The notes beneath the pieces are model-generated. The model ran no database searches, was not told the DNA's origin, and saw only the letters and a list, made by a program, of their open reading frames with translations. Made by a program: the position numbers and the translations under genes. A DNA stretch of 64,000 nt from Protula sp. h YS-2021 (Eukaryota; Annelida; Polychaeta; Sabellida; Serpulidae), in assembly GCA_949752745.1 (NCBI GenBank), contig OX457031.1, positions 6,980,212-7,044,211 of the forward strand. The letters run 5' to 3'. Of the stretch, positions 12,701 to 25,900 are shown in pieces (within the stretch, counting starts at the first letter, position 1; each line of letters opens with the position of its first letter).

Positions 12701-15700
12701 GAATGACATGGGTGTGATGCAAGCTTCACGTGCCGGAATGACATGGGTGTGATGCAAGCTTCACGTGCCGGAATGACATGGGTGGGATATAGGTGGTACT
12801 TTTCATATTTATTTATAACTCTTTAATTTCATTGTAGTTTCTATAAGTTAATCCCAGTCATCTGTGATGCAGATTCAACTCCTCTTGGTATTTAGAGCGT
12901 CTAATATTATTCAACGACATCTCAGAATCATTTGTATATATTCCTTTTTTTAATTAGGATGCATCTAATTCCCTTTTAGATATGTTAGCAGAGGGGCTGA
13001 TCAAAGTGGCATGTTTCTTATTTCTTGTATGTAAAAACACCAAATTCTGCTTCACAAGTCATATTTTCACGCCAATTAACACTTATTTTAACCAAAATTG
13101 TTAAGAGTTTTGCCTTGATTCAATTGTAGTGAACATTTCCTGTGAGGTTTTGACAGTTGGTGGAGAAAGGGAAGCTGGGATGCCATGCTGTTATTGTCCC
13201 ACCCACCTACGGCTGAACAAATTAATGCCGAAAAGTTCTCTTGTCTTTTACCGTACCACTCTCGTAGCACCCCTCCGGATGTGCCCTGTTTATTGCCCCC
13301 CACCCCCTACCACTCACGTAACACCCCTCTGGATGTGCCCCGCTTGTACACACCGCACATTTCACTTAGGAGCAGAATTCATGGGGATAGAGAGGGGGGA
13401 GGTTCGTCAGCTGAAAAAGGGTGTTTTTTCGTTTGTTAATCTTGTGTTTGTGTTACTTCCGGTTGCGCTCTCCGTCATTTCCGCATTTCAGAGCAATTTC
13501 TGGGTGATGGCTTGGCTTGTTACTCGGGTTTTACTTGTTCCACAAAGGGCCAGGAGTATGCCGTATAAATCTGTGCCTTAATTCCGCCATAAACACTCCA
13601 TCATGGCAGTTTTCGGGTGTAGAGTTGAGTGATTAGGACAATAAGCCCCTAATGAAGCTCAAAGAGTCCTAAATGGTCCCGTCCATACACGGTAATTACT
13701 GAAGCAAAATGCTGTTATTGGGCCTTCGATTATTGTGTAAAACTTGACGTCGGGCGATGGAATCCTATCCGCGCTACAGCTCTTAACCCCTCTTAACTGC
13801 CTGGAAGCGGTGTGTATTAAATAACAGTCTCAATAACGACGCTTTCAGCTGAATAGGCGTGTCATAAACAACCCTGTGCCTGGCATTGGTAAGACTGACA
13901 GAGAGAAGGGCAGGCAAGTCAATCGCCTTCTTCCCCAATAATCCGTCACTGAGCGCGAAAGTAAGGCGACCCTGGAGACTTGTTTCAAATGCACCAGTCC
14001 CTTTACAAACATCTGCTTTTTTTTCGTTTTATTTAAAGATGTAGAGTGACAGAAAGTGCCTTGTAGCCACAACACAGGACACAGCAGCCACCTGGATTCA
14101 TATTTCACTGCAATCAATTATCCGTCATAATATTTACGAATATTCGAAATTTTGTCGAACTGCATGATTATGAAAAAACTCGAATGTTCACATTTTATTT
14201 AGCCATTTGATGCACAATACTGCAGGCCATGTTTCTAGGGCCGAAGTCAAACTGTTGGCTACTTGATGTAATAAACGGTATCTCACAATGAAGCCGGCCA
14301 TCCAAATGCTCACGCTGTTAACTGCGATATTTAAGCCAGGTTTTAATGCACTTGAGATCTTGGTGAAAAAGTACATAGTAACAACAAAAAGGAAACCATG
14401 AATATCCAATTACATTTTGGAGAAGAAAACTTAAATTATTGATATAAATAATAACACAATTTCTGAGATCAAGAATTGCTCCTTTTTCGTACAGTGAAAA
14501 ATTAAAAGAAAGATTAAATGAGACTGTTTTAATTTATAATTTTGCACGAATTTTTGAATTTTTGTATATGAAAAATAGACTGATATTTTGATATCAAAAA
14601 TTAATTTTTGAGATCAAAAAATCATTCGTAGATTTCGAAATAGAAATTAAAAAAGTCTCATTCTAAATTAGTGATATCTGAAATAAATTCTTGACATTAG
14701 TAAAAGGAAACTGAATTATTGAACTCAAACTTTTGACTTTGCTATCAAATATTTCTTTTTTGCTATCAAGAATTGGATTGAATTGAATATCAAAAATCGA
14801 TTTTAGATATCATTAATTCCTTTTTGATATCAATAAATATTTCTTGATATACTTTATTTCCTAATAAATACGAAAATAGCGTTCCATGTGGGATAAAAAA
14901 AGTTAAAACCCCGAGTATTTATTGTTATTAAAAATAATTGCAATTGAGTCAGTTGGATTTTTGCAACTGATCCTGTCACAGGCAAATGATCTTTTTAACT
15001 TAATCCCTCACACAGTGAAGTAAACTTTTGACATTTTGCCGCCCAATTGCAGTTGCAAGAAGTTGCAATTGAGTTAAGCAGATGTGGGAGTTACTAGTGT
15101 TACTATGATGATAGTGCATATTTTGTAGTTATAGACAGAGCAGTCAATAAAATTCTCTAAAACTCGGAAAATCATTTTTAGCAACTCGCGAAAAACGCGA
15201 ACAGTTACAAAGATGAAAATTTCAATGAACGCAGTGAATGTATCACTTACAGGCCATGACCATCACCAAGCTGTTGTTAGCGTGAAGAAACGGTCTGGCT
15301 ATCTATAGATTATCTAAGTCAATCAGGCCAACAATAGACGACTTAGAAACAGTCAGGCTATCTATTTTTAGCCTGAAAAAGTCAGGCTATCTACAGATTA
15401 CCTAAGTCTATCAGGGCCAACAACAGATGAACTGGAAATAGTCAGGCTATCTGTTGATAGCCTGATTTTGAAATTTATAGAGTTAGCCTGAAATATCTCA
15501 ACGCACCTAAGTAGCATCTTTTTAGGGGCTGTTGTCTATTTGATATTTATGAGGCAAGACTGGACCTGTGCTGTACCACACTAGTCCCTAGTATCTCAAT
15601 TCAGACTGATAATAACAACCAGACCTGGACAACTGCAATTCAAAAACCGTTGCTATCGTAACCTCGGGCTGCACTCAGTCACTGTTTAGCAACAGGACTG

Positions 15701-16892
15701 TTGCAGAAGAGAAATGTGTCCTTAACATTTCTGGCTTGGGCCTTCGGCGATCCTGCAACCAAATAGAAAAGTTAAAACGCCGAAAAGTAGCCCCCTTCAA
15801 ATTGACTCGATGAGTATTCCATAATCCAAGTGCTTTATTTCGCCATTCAACCATAAAACAAAGAAGAAAACAGCGCAAAAATGTCACTGCAGTCGTGTTT
15901 TACTCTCCGTTTGGAAAGTGGTAACTACAAACAGATTTTACTGTTCGTCTTTTATCTTGATCCGGAAGGCGGTTACTATAAACAAGCCTAGAAGGCGATC
16001 GTTAAAGAACGTGTTGTTGTTTTTACTCGGAAGGTGGTCACTGTACTTTTTGTACTTTTTCTGGGCCTTGAATGAAATCATGAAAGACGAGTTTTCTGAC
16101 GTCTTTTTATCCGTACCTGGAAGGTGGTAGCCATAAACAATCCTACCTATTTAATCCGAGTCCGGAAGATTTTCACTACAAACAGAGTTAAGGGACCTCT
16201 CTTTTATTCGAATCTGGAATAAGTCACTACAGAACGGTTTTATTTCACGTCTTTTTACCTGGGTCTAGAAAGTAGACACTGCATCATCAACTCCGTCGGC
16301 AATAAGTTTTTTTCTCGAGAGCTTCACCTCTCCCTCCCCTCTTAATATGAGCGCGGCTCCTGACACCTATTGTCTAAAATATAGTTACATCCATGACATG
16401 CTTTGTCTTGGTATGGTCCTGATACTGTAAGATGGTCGGCACAGACAGGTTTTACTGTTGATGTGCGTCCTTTCATACCGATCTGTATGTGGCCGTTACA
16501 GAAAAATTTTACTGTACGTCTTTCATGCGGGCCTGGACGACAGAAGTACAAACTGTATTTTTCGAGATTTTTTAATGTGTTACAGTACTCTGTAGGTCTG
16601 TTTTTGTATAACATACAAGTTTCAATGTAATTTTTTTGTCCGGGTCTGGTTGGTTTAAACAGTTTTGACTGAACGCTTTTTTATCCGCAACTGTAAAATG
16701 GTCACAACAAATAGATTTTATTGTACGTCTTTTAATCCAGGTCTTGAAAGTAGCCATTACATCACCAATGCCCTCCTTAATTAGTTGTTATTGCTCTTCG
16801 CTTACACCCAATTCCTCTAAATTTGGGTACAGCTCTGAGCTCTACGACAACCCTTTGACCAAATCTTCTCTCTGCTCTTGCTCCATTGGTCG

Positions 16893-16988
<96 letters not shown>

Positions 16989-19900
16989 GGAAGAGAGCAG
17001 CGTAAAAAATCCAACGCGGTGGGGATGGAGAGGGTCAGCACTAACTCTTTCAATGACTGCGTTTTTTTCTTACTTGCGATGATTGGAGTGGCAATAGAAA
17101 GATTATCGAAACCTATTCTCTCTGTATCAAAGCCTACAACATGGTGCAGTTCTAAAGGTATATCTGCTCTAACAGTTGTAACGGTAAAACAACTTCGTAC
17201 CACAGTGTTGATGAGGCTGGGTAGTTTATTGGACTAACGGTCCTGCTTGAATTATCAACTTGTGGATACCATTGGAATATACAGTTTTATAGGCAGTCGG
17301 ATCTTCATTTAAATATATTCTTGTTCAGTCCTCGAAAGGGCCAACCTCCTTTATTCGCGTGCATACTTGCCAAATTGTGTCCAAACATAACCACGTTTAG
17401 ATTTTTGGCGTTTTGGAATAAAGTGCCTCCCACCTCTGCTTGCTCAAGCATTCGGATATGTTTGCTTACCTTTTTATATGCAGCTAAAATGCTTATTAAA
17501 TAGAAGCCCTGCCTCCACACAATTACTGTGGACTGACAATTGCTAGCATTGCCTTTGCTTATTTTGTGGTTTATCCCATGAAGAACACCATAAAACAAGG
17601 CACATCTCGTAAAGCTGGTTCAGTCTGGCTATCAGGCATTGGATGCGTCATTCTGTATTTCTGTTAGCAGACATAAAGGGCTGACAATAATAAGTTGATT
17701 ACTACATAGAACCATAAACCTCAGTCATGAAAACATATGAAATACCGTTGTAGCGTTCGTAACAACAACACTGTAATATGTAAGGTAATCTATTACCATG
17801 GTAAACACGGCTGAATCGTCCTTTCAATGAGAACTTTTCCGATAGTGTCTTCTTCGACTGCACGTAATACACGCTTACTAACCCTAATACCCGGTCCCCT
17901 GGACAAAACAGGTAGATGACAACATATGCACGTAATACCCGCTCCCAAAAGCGTCTGGACAAAACAGGTAGATGACAACATATGCACGTAATACCCTCTC
18001 CCCATAGCGTCTGGACAAAAGAGGTAGATGGCAATATATGCACGTAATACCCGCTCCCCAAAGCGTCTGGACAAAAGAGGTAGATGGCAACATATGCACG
18101 TAATACCCGCTCCCCATAGCGTCCGGACAAAACAGGTAGACGAAAACATATGCACGTAATACCTGCTCCTCAAAGCGTCCGGACAAAACAGGTAGACGAC
18201 AACATATGCACGTAATACCTTCTCCCCATAGCGTCCGGACAAAACAGGTAGATGACAACATATGCACGTAATACCCGCTCCCCACAGCGTCTGGACACAA
18301 CAAACACGTGTGGACAAACTTTAAAAGAACAACACAAGTATACAAACTGTACCAAATCAAGACATGTGTGGAGTCCTTACCAGAACAACACATGTGTAGA
18401 AACTTTACCAGTACAACACATGTGTAGAAACCTTATCTGGGCAGCAGCTGTGACTCGTCGTCTTGTTGTGAATAAAAACGATTAGCATGCGAAAATCAAA
18501 GGTCGAAATGCATTTAAAGGGGGGCACATGTTTTTGCTGATTCTTGAAGGACTTTATATTTTAACTCTTTGGTTCTTGCTAAATGTTGAGAAGTCTCGCA
18601 TTGAGTGTGTTCACCAGTCGCCTGTTCTCTCACTACTACCCACAGTAATCCTCACATTGGCTTTCTCCAGTTTGCTATTCGCTGAGCTTAACAAAACAGA
18701 TCGAAATCTCATTTATTGAATTAACTGTGATTGATTCTGTTCCTCAATGGCACAGTTTTACACTTGGGATGGGAAGTTCTCAGGTGACGTGTATTTTATG
18801 GGTTCCGTGAATTCTAACATGTTTTGTACTAACCGGTCTATTACCGAGCCGATTTCGTCGGGAAGATTTCTCACCAAGGGACCAATTCGTTGAATTAAAA
18901 GCCAGTCTAACCAGAACTATATCCTATACTCTTGCAGACCATCTGTGGTGTGGAATGCCATTTTAACATTTAATGTTACTTTTTGATTTGAAAATATAGC
19001 TAATCAATAAAAAATCAGTAAATCAATGTAGATTACATTTATATTTTGCTTTCAATAATTGTATTTGAGATGGCAAAAATTAAGTTTTGATATCAATTTG
19101 CATATAATTTAATGAATCGCCAATTCGATTTTGGAGATGAAAAACTGAAATATTGATATCAATAATTACAACACACTTTATGGGCTCAAAACTTGCTTCT
19201 TTTTTGTGCATTAGAAAAATTAAAAGAAAGATTTTATTTACAGAAGCCACTTATTATTTCATTCACAGATGTCTGCTTCTGAATTTTACATATAAAACAT
19301 AAAACGAGATTTTGATATAAGAAATTGATTTTTGAGATAAAAAAACCATTGCAGTTTTCAAAAATAATTTGAAAAATCTCATTCTGAAATAATGATATCT
19401 GAAATACATTCTTGATATCAGTAAAATGAGAATAAATTATTAAGCTGAAATGGAGATTGCGCTATCGAATATTTCATTTTTCTATCAACAATTGAATTTT
19501 TGATCTCTACAAATCAATTTTAGAGATAACTAAGTCAGTTTTGATATCAATAAATATTTCTTGGTATCTCTGTATATTTATTAATATCAAGAACCATTTT
19601 TGAGATCAAGAATACATTTACAGATATTAGAAATGTAATTACAGAGATGAAACATTAATTCTTGATCTCAAAAATTTACTTTTGGATATCAAAAATTGAT
19701 TCTTGATAACCCAAAAAAATTTTAGAGATCAAAAATTAATTCTTGATATCAGTAATACCCTAATAAATGTGAAAATGGCATTCCATATTGTGGTATGGTT
19801 TCACTCAAGCGCTTTTTCTATCCAAACATGAGAAATTGTAAGCTCATGAGTGTTCATTCCATGACACTATATGTTATACACGTCTGTTTTGTTTGCAATT

Positions 19901-22900
19901 GGACGTACTTTTACGTTCGGATAAATTGAAAATAGTTCATATTGATATACATATACATGCATACATATATAGCTACATAGATACATATATACATATATAC
20001 ATACAGACATACATACACATACATATACATATCCGCCTGCTCTTTTTTTTTTTTTTTTTTTTTTTTAACAAGCCACTAAAACCAGTAATTATAACTATAT
20101 GTCTCTGTATTTTTTTCATTATTTTTTCATTTATGTGATTTACGTGACCAAAGTTTCGGCTACAAATCTGTGTTATTTGGAAGTGAAACGAACAGTACTT
20201 TGATTTCAAAATATGTGCTTGGAAAGATATAAAGTGTTATCTTTGTGCTGTCGAGGTCTTTGGATTTTATAACGCTTTCAGTTTAAATTTAATTCAAAAA
20301 CACAAGAACATAATTTGCGCAAATCATCCAAAACTGTCACAAAGCCACAAAAATAGTTCTTATTCTCAACACAAGGCTCGCGGCCTCAACCGGGTACGTT
20401 TTGAATGCCGGTATAAAAATAATTTCACCGGTTTAAATGAAGGAATTAAATCTGTCTGGCATAGCTAAGTCACTTTTCAATATCTGTATATCATGGGCAG
20501 CTGTGTCTCTCGTAGAATACTGCCCTGTTCTTAAATGTAATAAATCTTTTCCACCCATATTTTTTTATTCTGGAAAAAGCTGTTTGTAAATTAAACTAAA
20601 AATCTAAACTTTTCATGCAGTTATGGTGTGTTTTAGTAGACCGTTGCAGAAAAGTGTACACTGCTGCAATGGCGTACATACAAGAGCAGCAACAAAACAT
20701 ACTCTACGATAATGATGTACATACAAGAGCAACAACAAAGCATGCTCTACGATAATGATGTACATACAAGAGCAGCAACAAAACATACTCTACGATAATG
20801 ATGTACATACAAGAGCAGCAACAAAACATACTCTATGATAATGATGTACATACAAGAGCAGCAACAAAACATACTCTACGATAATGACATACATACAAGA
20901 GCGGCAACAAAACATACTCTACGATAATGATGTACATACAAGAGCAGCAACAAAACATACTCTACGATAATGATGTACATACAAGAGCTGCAACAAAACA
21001 TACTCTACGATAATGACATACATACAAGAGCGGCAACAAAACATACTCTACGATAATGATGTACATACAAGAGCAGTAACAAAACATAGTCTACGATAAT
21101 GATGTACATACAAGAGCAGCAACAAAACATGCTCTTCGATAATGACGTGCTCAGAAACGAAATGGCTTTATTTAGTAACAAATAAAATAATAAAAGCTGC
21201 TTGAGCAAATGGGACCCCAGACTGAGCGAAATTTTCCAGGTTTTCCTGCACATAGCGTAGATTCGCTGGCCACGACTGTCCTCTGATGTGACAAGTATGT
21301 TGTCAGTCTATCGCTTTGACCAGAGATATAGACGCGACTAGGAATCTGTCGCTTAAGTCAAAGATGTGGGCATGACTAGGAATCTGTCGCTTAAGTCAAA
21401 GATGTGGGCGTGACTAGGAATCTGTCGCTCAAGTCAAAGATGTAGGCATGACTAGGAATCTGTCGCTCAAGTCAAAGATGTGGGCATGACTAGGAATCTG
21501 TCGCTTAAGTCAAAGATATGGGCATGACTAGGAATCTGTCGCTTAGGCCATAGATCTAAGCGTGACTAGCCATCTGCCGCTTAGGCCAAAGATGTAGGCA
21601 TGACTAGGAATCGGTCGCTTAAGCCATAGATCTAAGCGTGACTGGCGATCTGTTGCTTAAGCCAAACTTTCATTTGCTAATTTGTTGGCAGTCTGTGACT
21701 GCAACACTTGTATCTGTGACTTGGGTGTGACTAGCAGATACCAGCAATGATTCACTTAAAGCAAAACTTTTAGCTGATCAACTCGGCAGGAAATCATCGC
21801 TTTTATCCCACCTGCCTACAAAGACACAAAAATGTAAGGACTGCACTGCGCCTTGTAGCCCGGCGTCGGTGAGGCGTGAGGACTCCACAGAGCGGCCCGT
21901 GCTAACAGCTTCCGCATTTCACTTTGGGCGTGTGAATAGTTCCATTTATGTGTGTGCTGTGTCTGACATGAAACACGGGCATATTTTTCACACAGTGTAC
22001 CCGGCCTGGATTGCGACCGGAAGTCGTGCGTGTGTTGAGAAGGGATGGGGTGGCGGGGGGGGGGAGGTGGAGGGGAGGGGTGGGTGAGGGAAACAGGAGA
22101 GATTTTGTCACACATCCAGTGAATGCGTGCAGTCACTCAATGTAAAAAGGTTCATCTCCCCAAATGAACAAAAAGTCTAAATATAAAGCCGCTGCTTTCT
22201 TGCTGGCATTGCAGGAGGCTGTTGACTTTCCAACTCCTTCACGGCTGATTGCATCGCGTTGCGTAGAAGGCTTTTCGCGTGTATTTTTTTATACAAAAGA
22301 AATGTTGCCCAAGTTCAATCCAGCAACTTTTTAGCCCTTCTATTAAATTACTCCTACATTTGTGGTTTACGTTTAATAAAAACAAGTTATAACGTAATGG
22401 CGTAGGTTTTTTTCAGCGGAAAGTCATTTTATTGTTTAAAAAGATCTCAGATGTAAGGGCTCTTAAAGCATGGCACTGGTGACGAGCCGTCTGCACGATA
22501 GCAGGGCCACAACCGTCCCGCGCGCCTACCACCCTGATGGACCGGCAAGCTGGCCCGACCTACCATCCTCCCCGACCTACCGTACGCCCACCTGCCACCC
22601 TGCCCAACCTACCATCCTCCCCGACCTAGCATCCTGCCCGACCGGAAATCCGGCCCGACCTACCATCTGCCCCACCTGCCATCCTGCTCGACCTACCATC
22701 TGCCCCACCTGCCATCCTGCCCGACCTACCATCCTGCCCGACCTACCATCCTGCCTGGCCTACCACCCTGCCCTTCCTACCATCCTGCCCGACCTACCAT
22801 CCTGCCCGGCCTACCATCCTGTCCTTCCTACCATCTTCCCCGACCTACCATCCTGCCCGACCTACCATCCTGCCTGGCCTACCACCCTGCCCTTCCTACC

Positions 22901-25900
22901 ATCCTCCCCGACCTACCATCCTCCCCGACCTACCATCCTCCTCGACCTACCATCCTCCTCGACCTGCCATCCTCCTCAACCTGCCATCCCCCGCCTGCCA
23001 TCTTCCCCCGCCCTCAGCAGTAACATACATATGATCCTGTGACTCACATATCAGTCCTCTTGTTCTCAGGTTTTGCAGCAGTATTTCGGCGGCACCCAGA
23101 CCCATGACACAGAGGCTGTGCGTGCTGTCACGTGACTGCCTCGTGTCACACTGGACCACGTGGTCCAACTGGACCTCGCTGCACCCGCCGTATCCATCCG
23201 GTACGTCACGTGACGCCTACCTGCCAGTCACCCGGCACCGGAAGCAGATGCTACCCACGACAGACACACCCGGCTTGGCGCTGAGGGAGCGCAACCTGCT
23301 AGAAGTGCCGCGGGGGGATGGAGAGAAGTGCCCACCCCTCATCGACACCAGAGACCAGGAACCAGCCCAGCAAAACCACCAGTGCGGCAAGTGAGAAAAA
23401 CTTTATGTTCACAGTCATCTATGAAAGACGTGCGCAAAACGTTCAGATTGTTCTACCTACCCACCCCATCCCATCCCGCAGAAAAGTAACATTGCCAATC
23501 ACTACAACATCAGCATATGCACGTTCCTAGACCCTCCTCCCTTGCCCCTCCCCTACTCCCTACCTGTCCCTACCTGTACCCCCTTACCTACCCCATCTCC
23601 CCTACCCCCTCTACCCCTCCCCCACTACCTCTCCCTCTGCCCCTCCCTCTACCTGTCCTGCTCTACCCTGACCTACCCAATCTCCCCTACAATCTCTACC
23701 CCTCCTCCACCACCCGTCCCTCTACCCCTCCTCACTACCGCTCCTCCCCTATCCTTGCCTCTACCCCTCCTGCCCTACTCCTCCTCCCCTTCTCCTCCCC
23801 TACCCCTCCTACACTACCCCTCCTCCCTACCCATAGCCCTCCCCTACCCTCCTCTCCTACCCTCCCTCTATCTTAGTCTTTTGAATATTCTACATCTCCA
23901 GTGGAGTCTGTTCCGATCGCAGTGTCTGGTGTTGTCAGGAAGGAAGGTAAATAACTATTGTAATCAAACTATAGTATAATTCTCCGAGGCACTGCTTCGT
24001 ACGAGACAATTCAGAGAGCGGCTGTGACGCGAAGGAATTCACCACAAAAATGTCAACAAAACCCTGTGTTGCTGGTTATATATGTATCTTATATTGTATA
24101 TGGGTCTTATACGTGCATTTCTTCACCCTGCCCCCGCCCCTTCCCTCCCACCCCCACACGTAACAAAACCACTGAGCAATGACGTCCGTAGCTAGTATAT
24201 TGGTTAGTTGAGCACTCTGTCATCAATGCGGCCAATTGTTTGTTGCAGGTACGAGTGGATAACAGGGAGCTGGGGCGCTTGTCACACACAGGTGGGCGAG
24301 CTCTGCGGCAGAGGCGTCCAGAACCGCACCGTCCTCTGTTCCCGCGGCGACGACAGGTAAATGCCGGCTTCCGTGCCGGCAAACAGGGGAGCCTTGCGGG
24401 CACTATATCCCACCGACCGCACACAGTAGAGCCGGGCGGGCACTCTGTCCCACCGGTCGACCGCAAACAGCAGTGCCGTGCGGGCCCTATGTTCCACCGG
24501 TCGACCGCAAACAGCAGTGCCGTGCGGGCCCTATGTTCCACCGGTCAACCGCACACAGTGGAGCCGTGCGGGCCCTATGTTCAACCGGTAAACCGCACAC
24601 AGTAGAGCCGTCCGGGCACTCTGTCCCACCGGTCAACCGCACACAGTGGAGCCGTGCGGGCACTCTGTCCCATCGGTCGACCGCACACAGTAGAGTCGTG
24701 CGGGAACTCTGTCCCACCGGTCAAACGCACACAGTAGAGCCGTCCGGGCACTCTGTCCCACCGGTCAACCGCACACAGTGGAGCCGTGCGGGCACTCTGT
24801 CCCACCGGTCGACCGTAAACAGCAGTGCCGTGCGGGCACTCTGTCCCACCGGTCAACCGCTAACAATTGAGTCGTGCGGGCACTCTGTTCCACCGGTCGA
24901 CCGCAAACAGTAGAGCCGTGCGGGCACTCTGTCCCACCGGTCGACCGCACAGAGTAGAGTCGGGCGGGCACTCTGTCCCACCGGTCAACCGCACACAGTG
25001 GAGCCGTTGGGCACTCTGTCCCAACGGTCAAACGCACACAGTGGAGCCGTGCGGGCACTCTGTCCCACCGGTCAAACGCACACAGTGGAGCCGTGCGGGC
25101 ACTCTGTCCCACCGGTCAACCGCACACAGTGGAGCCGTGCGGGCACTCTGTCCCACCGGTCAACCGCACACAGTGGAGCCGTGCGGGCACTCTGTCCCAC
25201 CGGTCAACCGCACACAGTGGAGCCGTGCGGGCACTCTGTCCCACCGGTCAAACGCACACAGTGGAGCCGTGCGGGCACTCTGTCCCACCGGTCAACCGCA
25301 CACAGTGGAGCCGTGCGGGCACTCTGTCCCACCGGTCGACCGCAAACAACAGAGCCGTGCGGGCTCTCTGTCCCTCCGTAAGACCACAGTGTCTTTACAT
25401 TTTTCGTCAAAACCTCAAAGGCCAAGGCAATAAATTTGCACTTGAAGCTTATTGTAATATTGCTGCCCGAGGCAGAAAAGCAATGAGTTTATATATTTCT
25501 GCCTATTCTTATTCCCCACGTTTGGGACGATAACGCACGTGCTTATCATCCGGCACCTGAGATCCACTGTGTCTTGTTCTCTCCGGACTTTGAAAATCTT
25601 TCAACTTGAATCCTTCAGCTGTGATAACAGAAAATGTAGTTGAACATTTGAATCAGTTAGAAACTGTAAATTTAACAATCGTGAGATTTTAAAATTGTTG
25701 CTTTGATAACGACATGGTACAGACATGTGTTGTATGATGACGTCATTAACACACATGGTTGTAGAATTGAGTTACAAATGAGAGTAATTAATTTGGCTGC
25801 GTCATCTATACTGCAACAAGATGTCCTAAATGTCAAGCATGCCAGACATAAAAAGTGTAATAGCAACAAGAATAATCACGCTGGTTGCTGTTACCTGAGG

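Noticed and set aside
13129..13581. 150-codon plus-strand ORF in intron 1
   Set aside because: It uses a non-ATG start, overlaps another ORF in a different frame, has no family resemblance, and has no phase-compatible splice sites placing it between exons 1 and 2.
16744..17237. Ile-Tyr repeat ORFs on both strands
   Set aside because: Produced by the (TA)n microsatellite.
23517..23979. Pro/Ser/Leu-rich ORFs
   Set aside because: Pyrimidine tract low-complexity sequence. No domain and no splice-phase link to the neighbouring exons.
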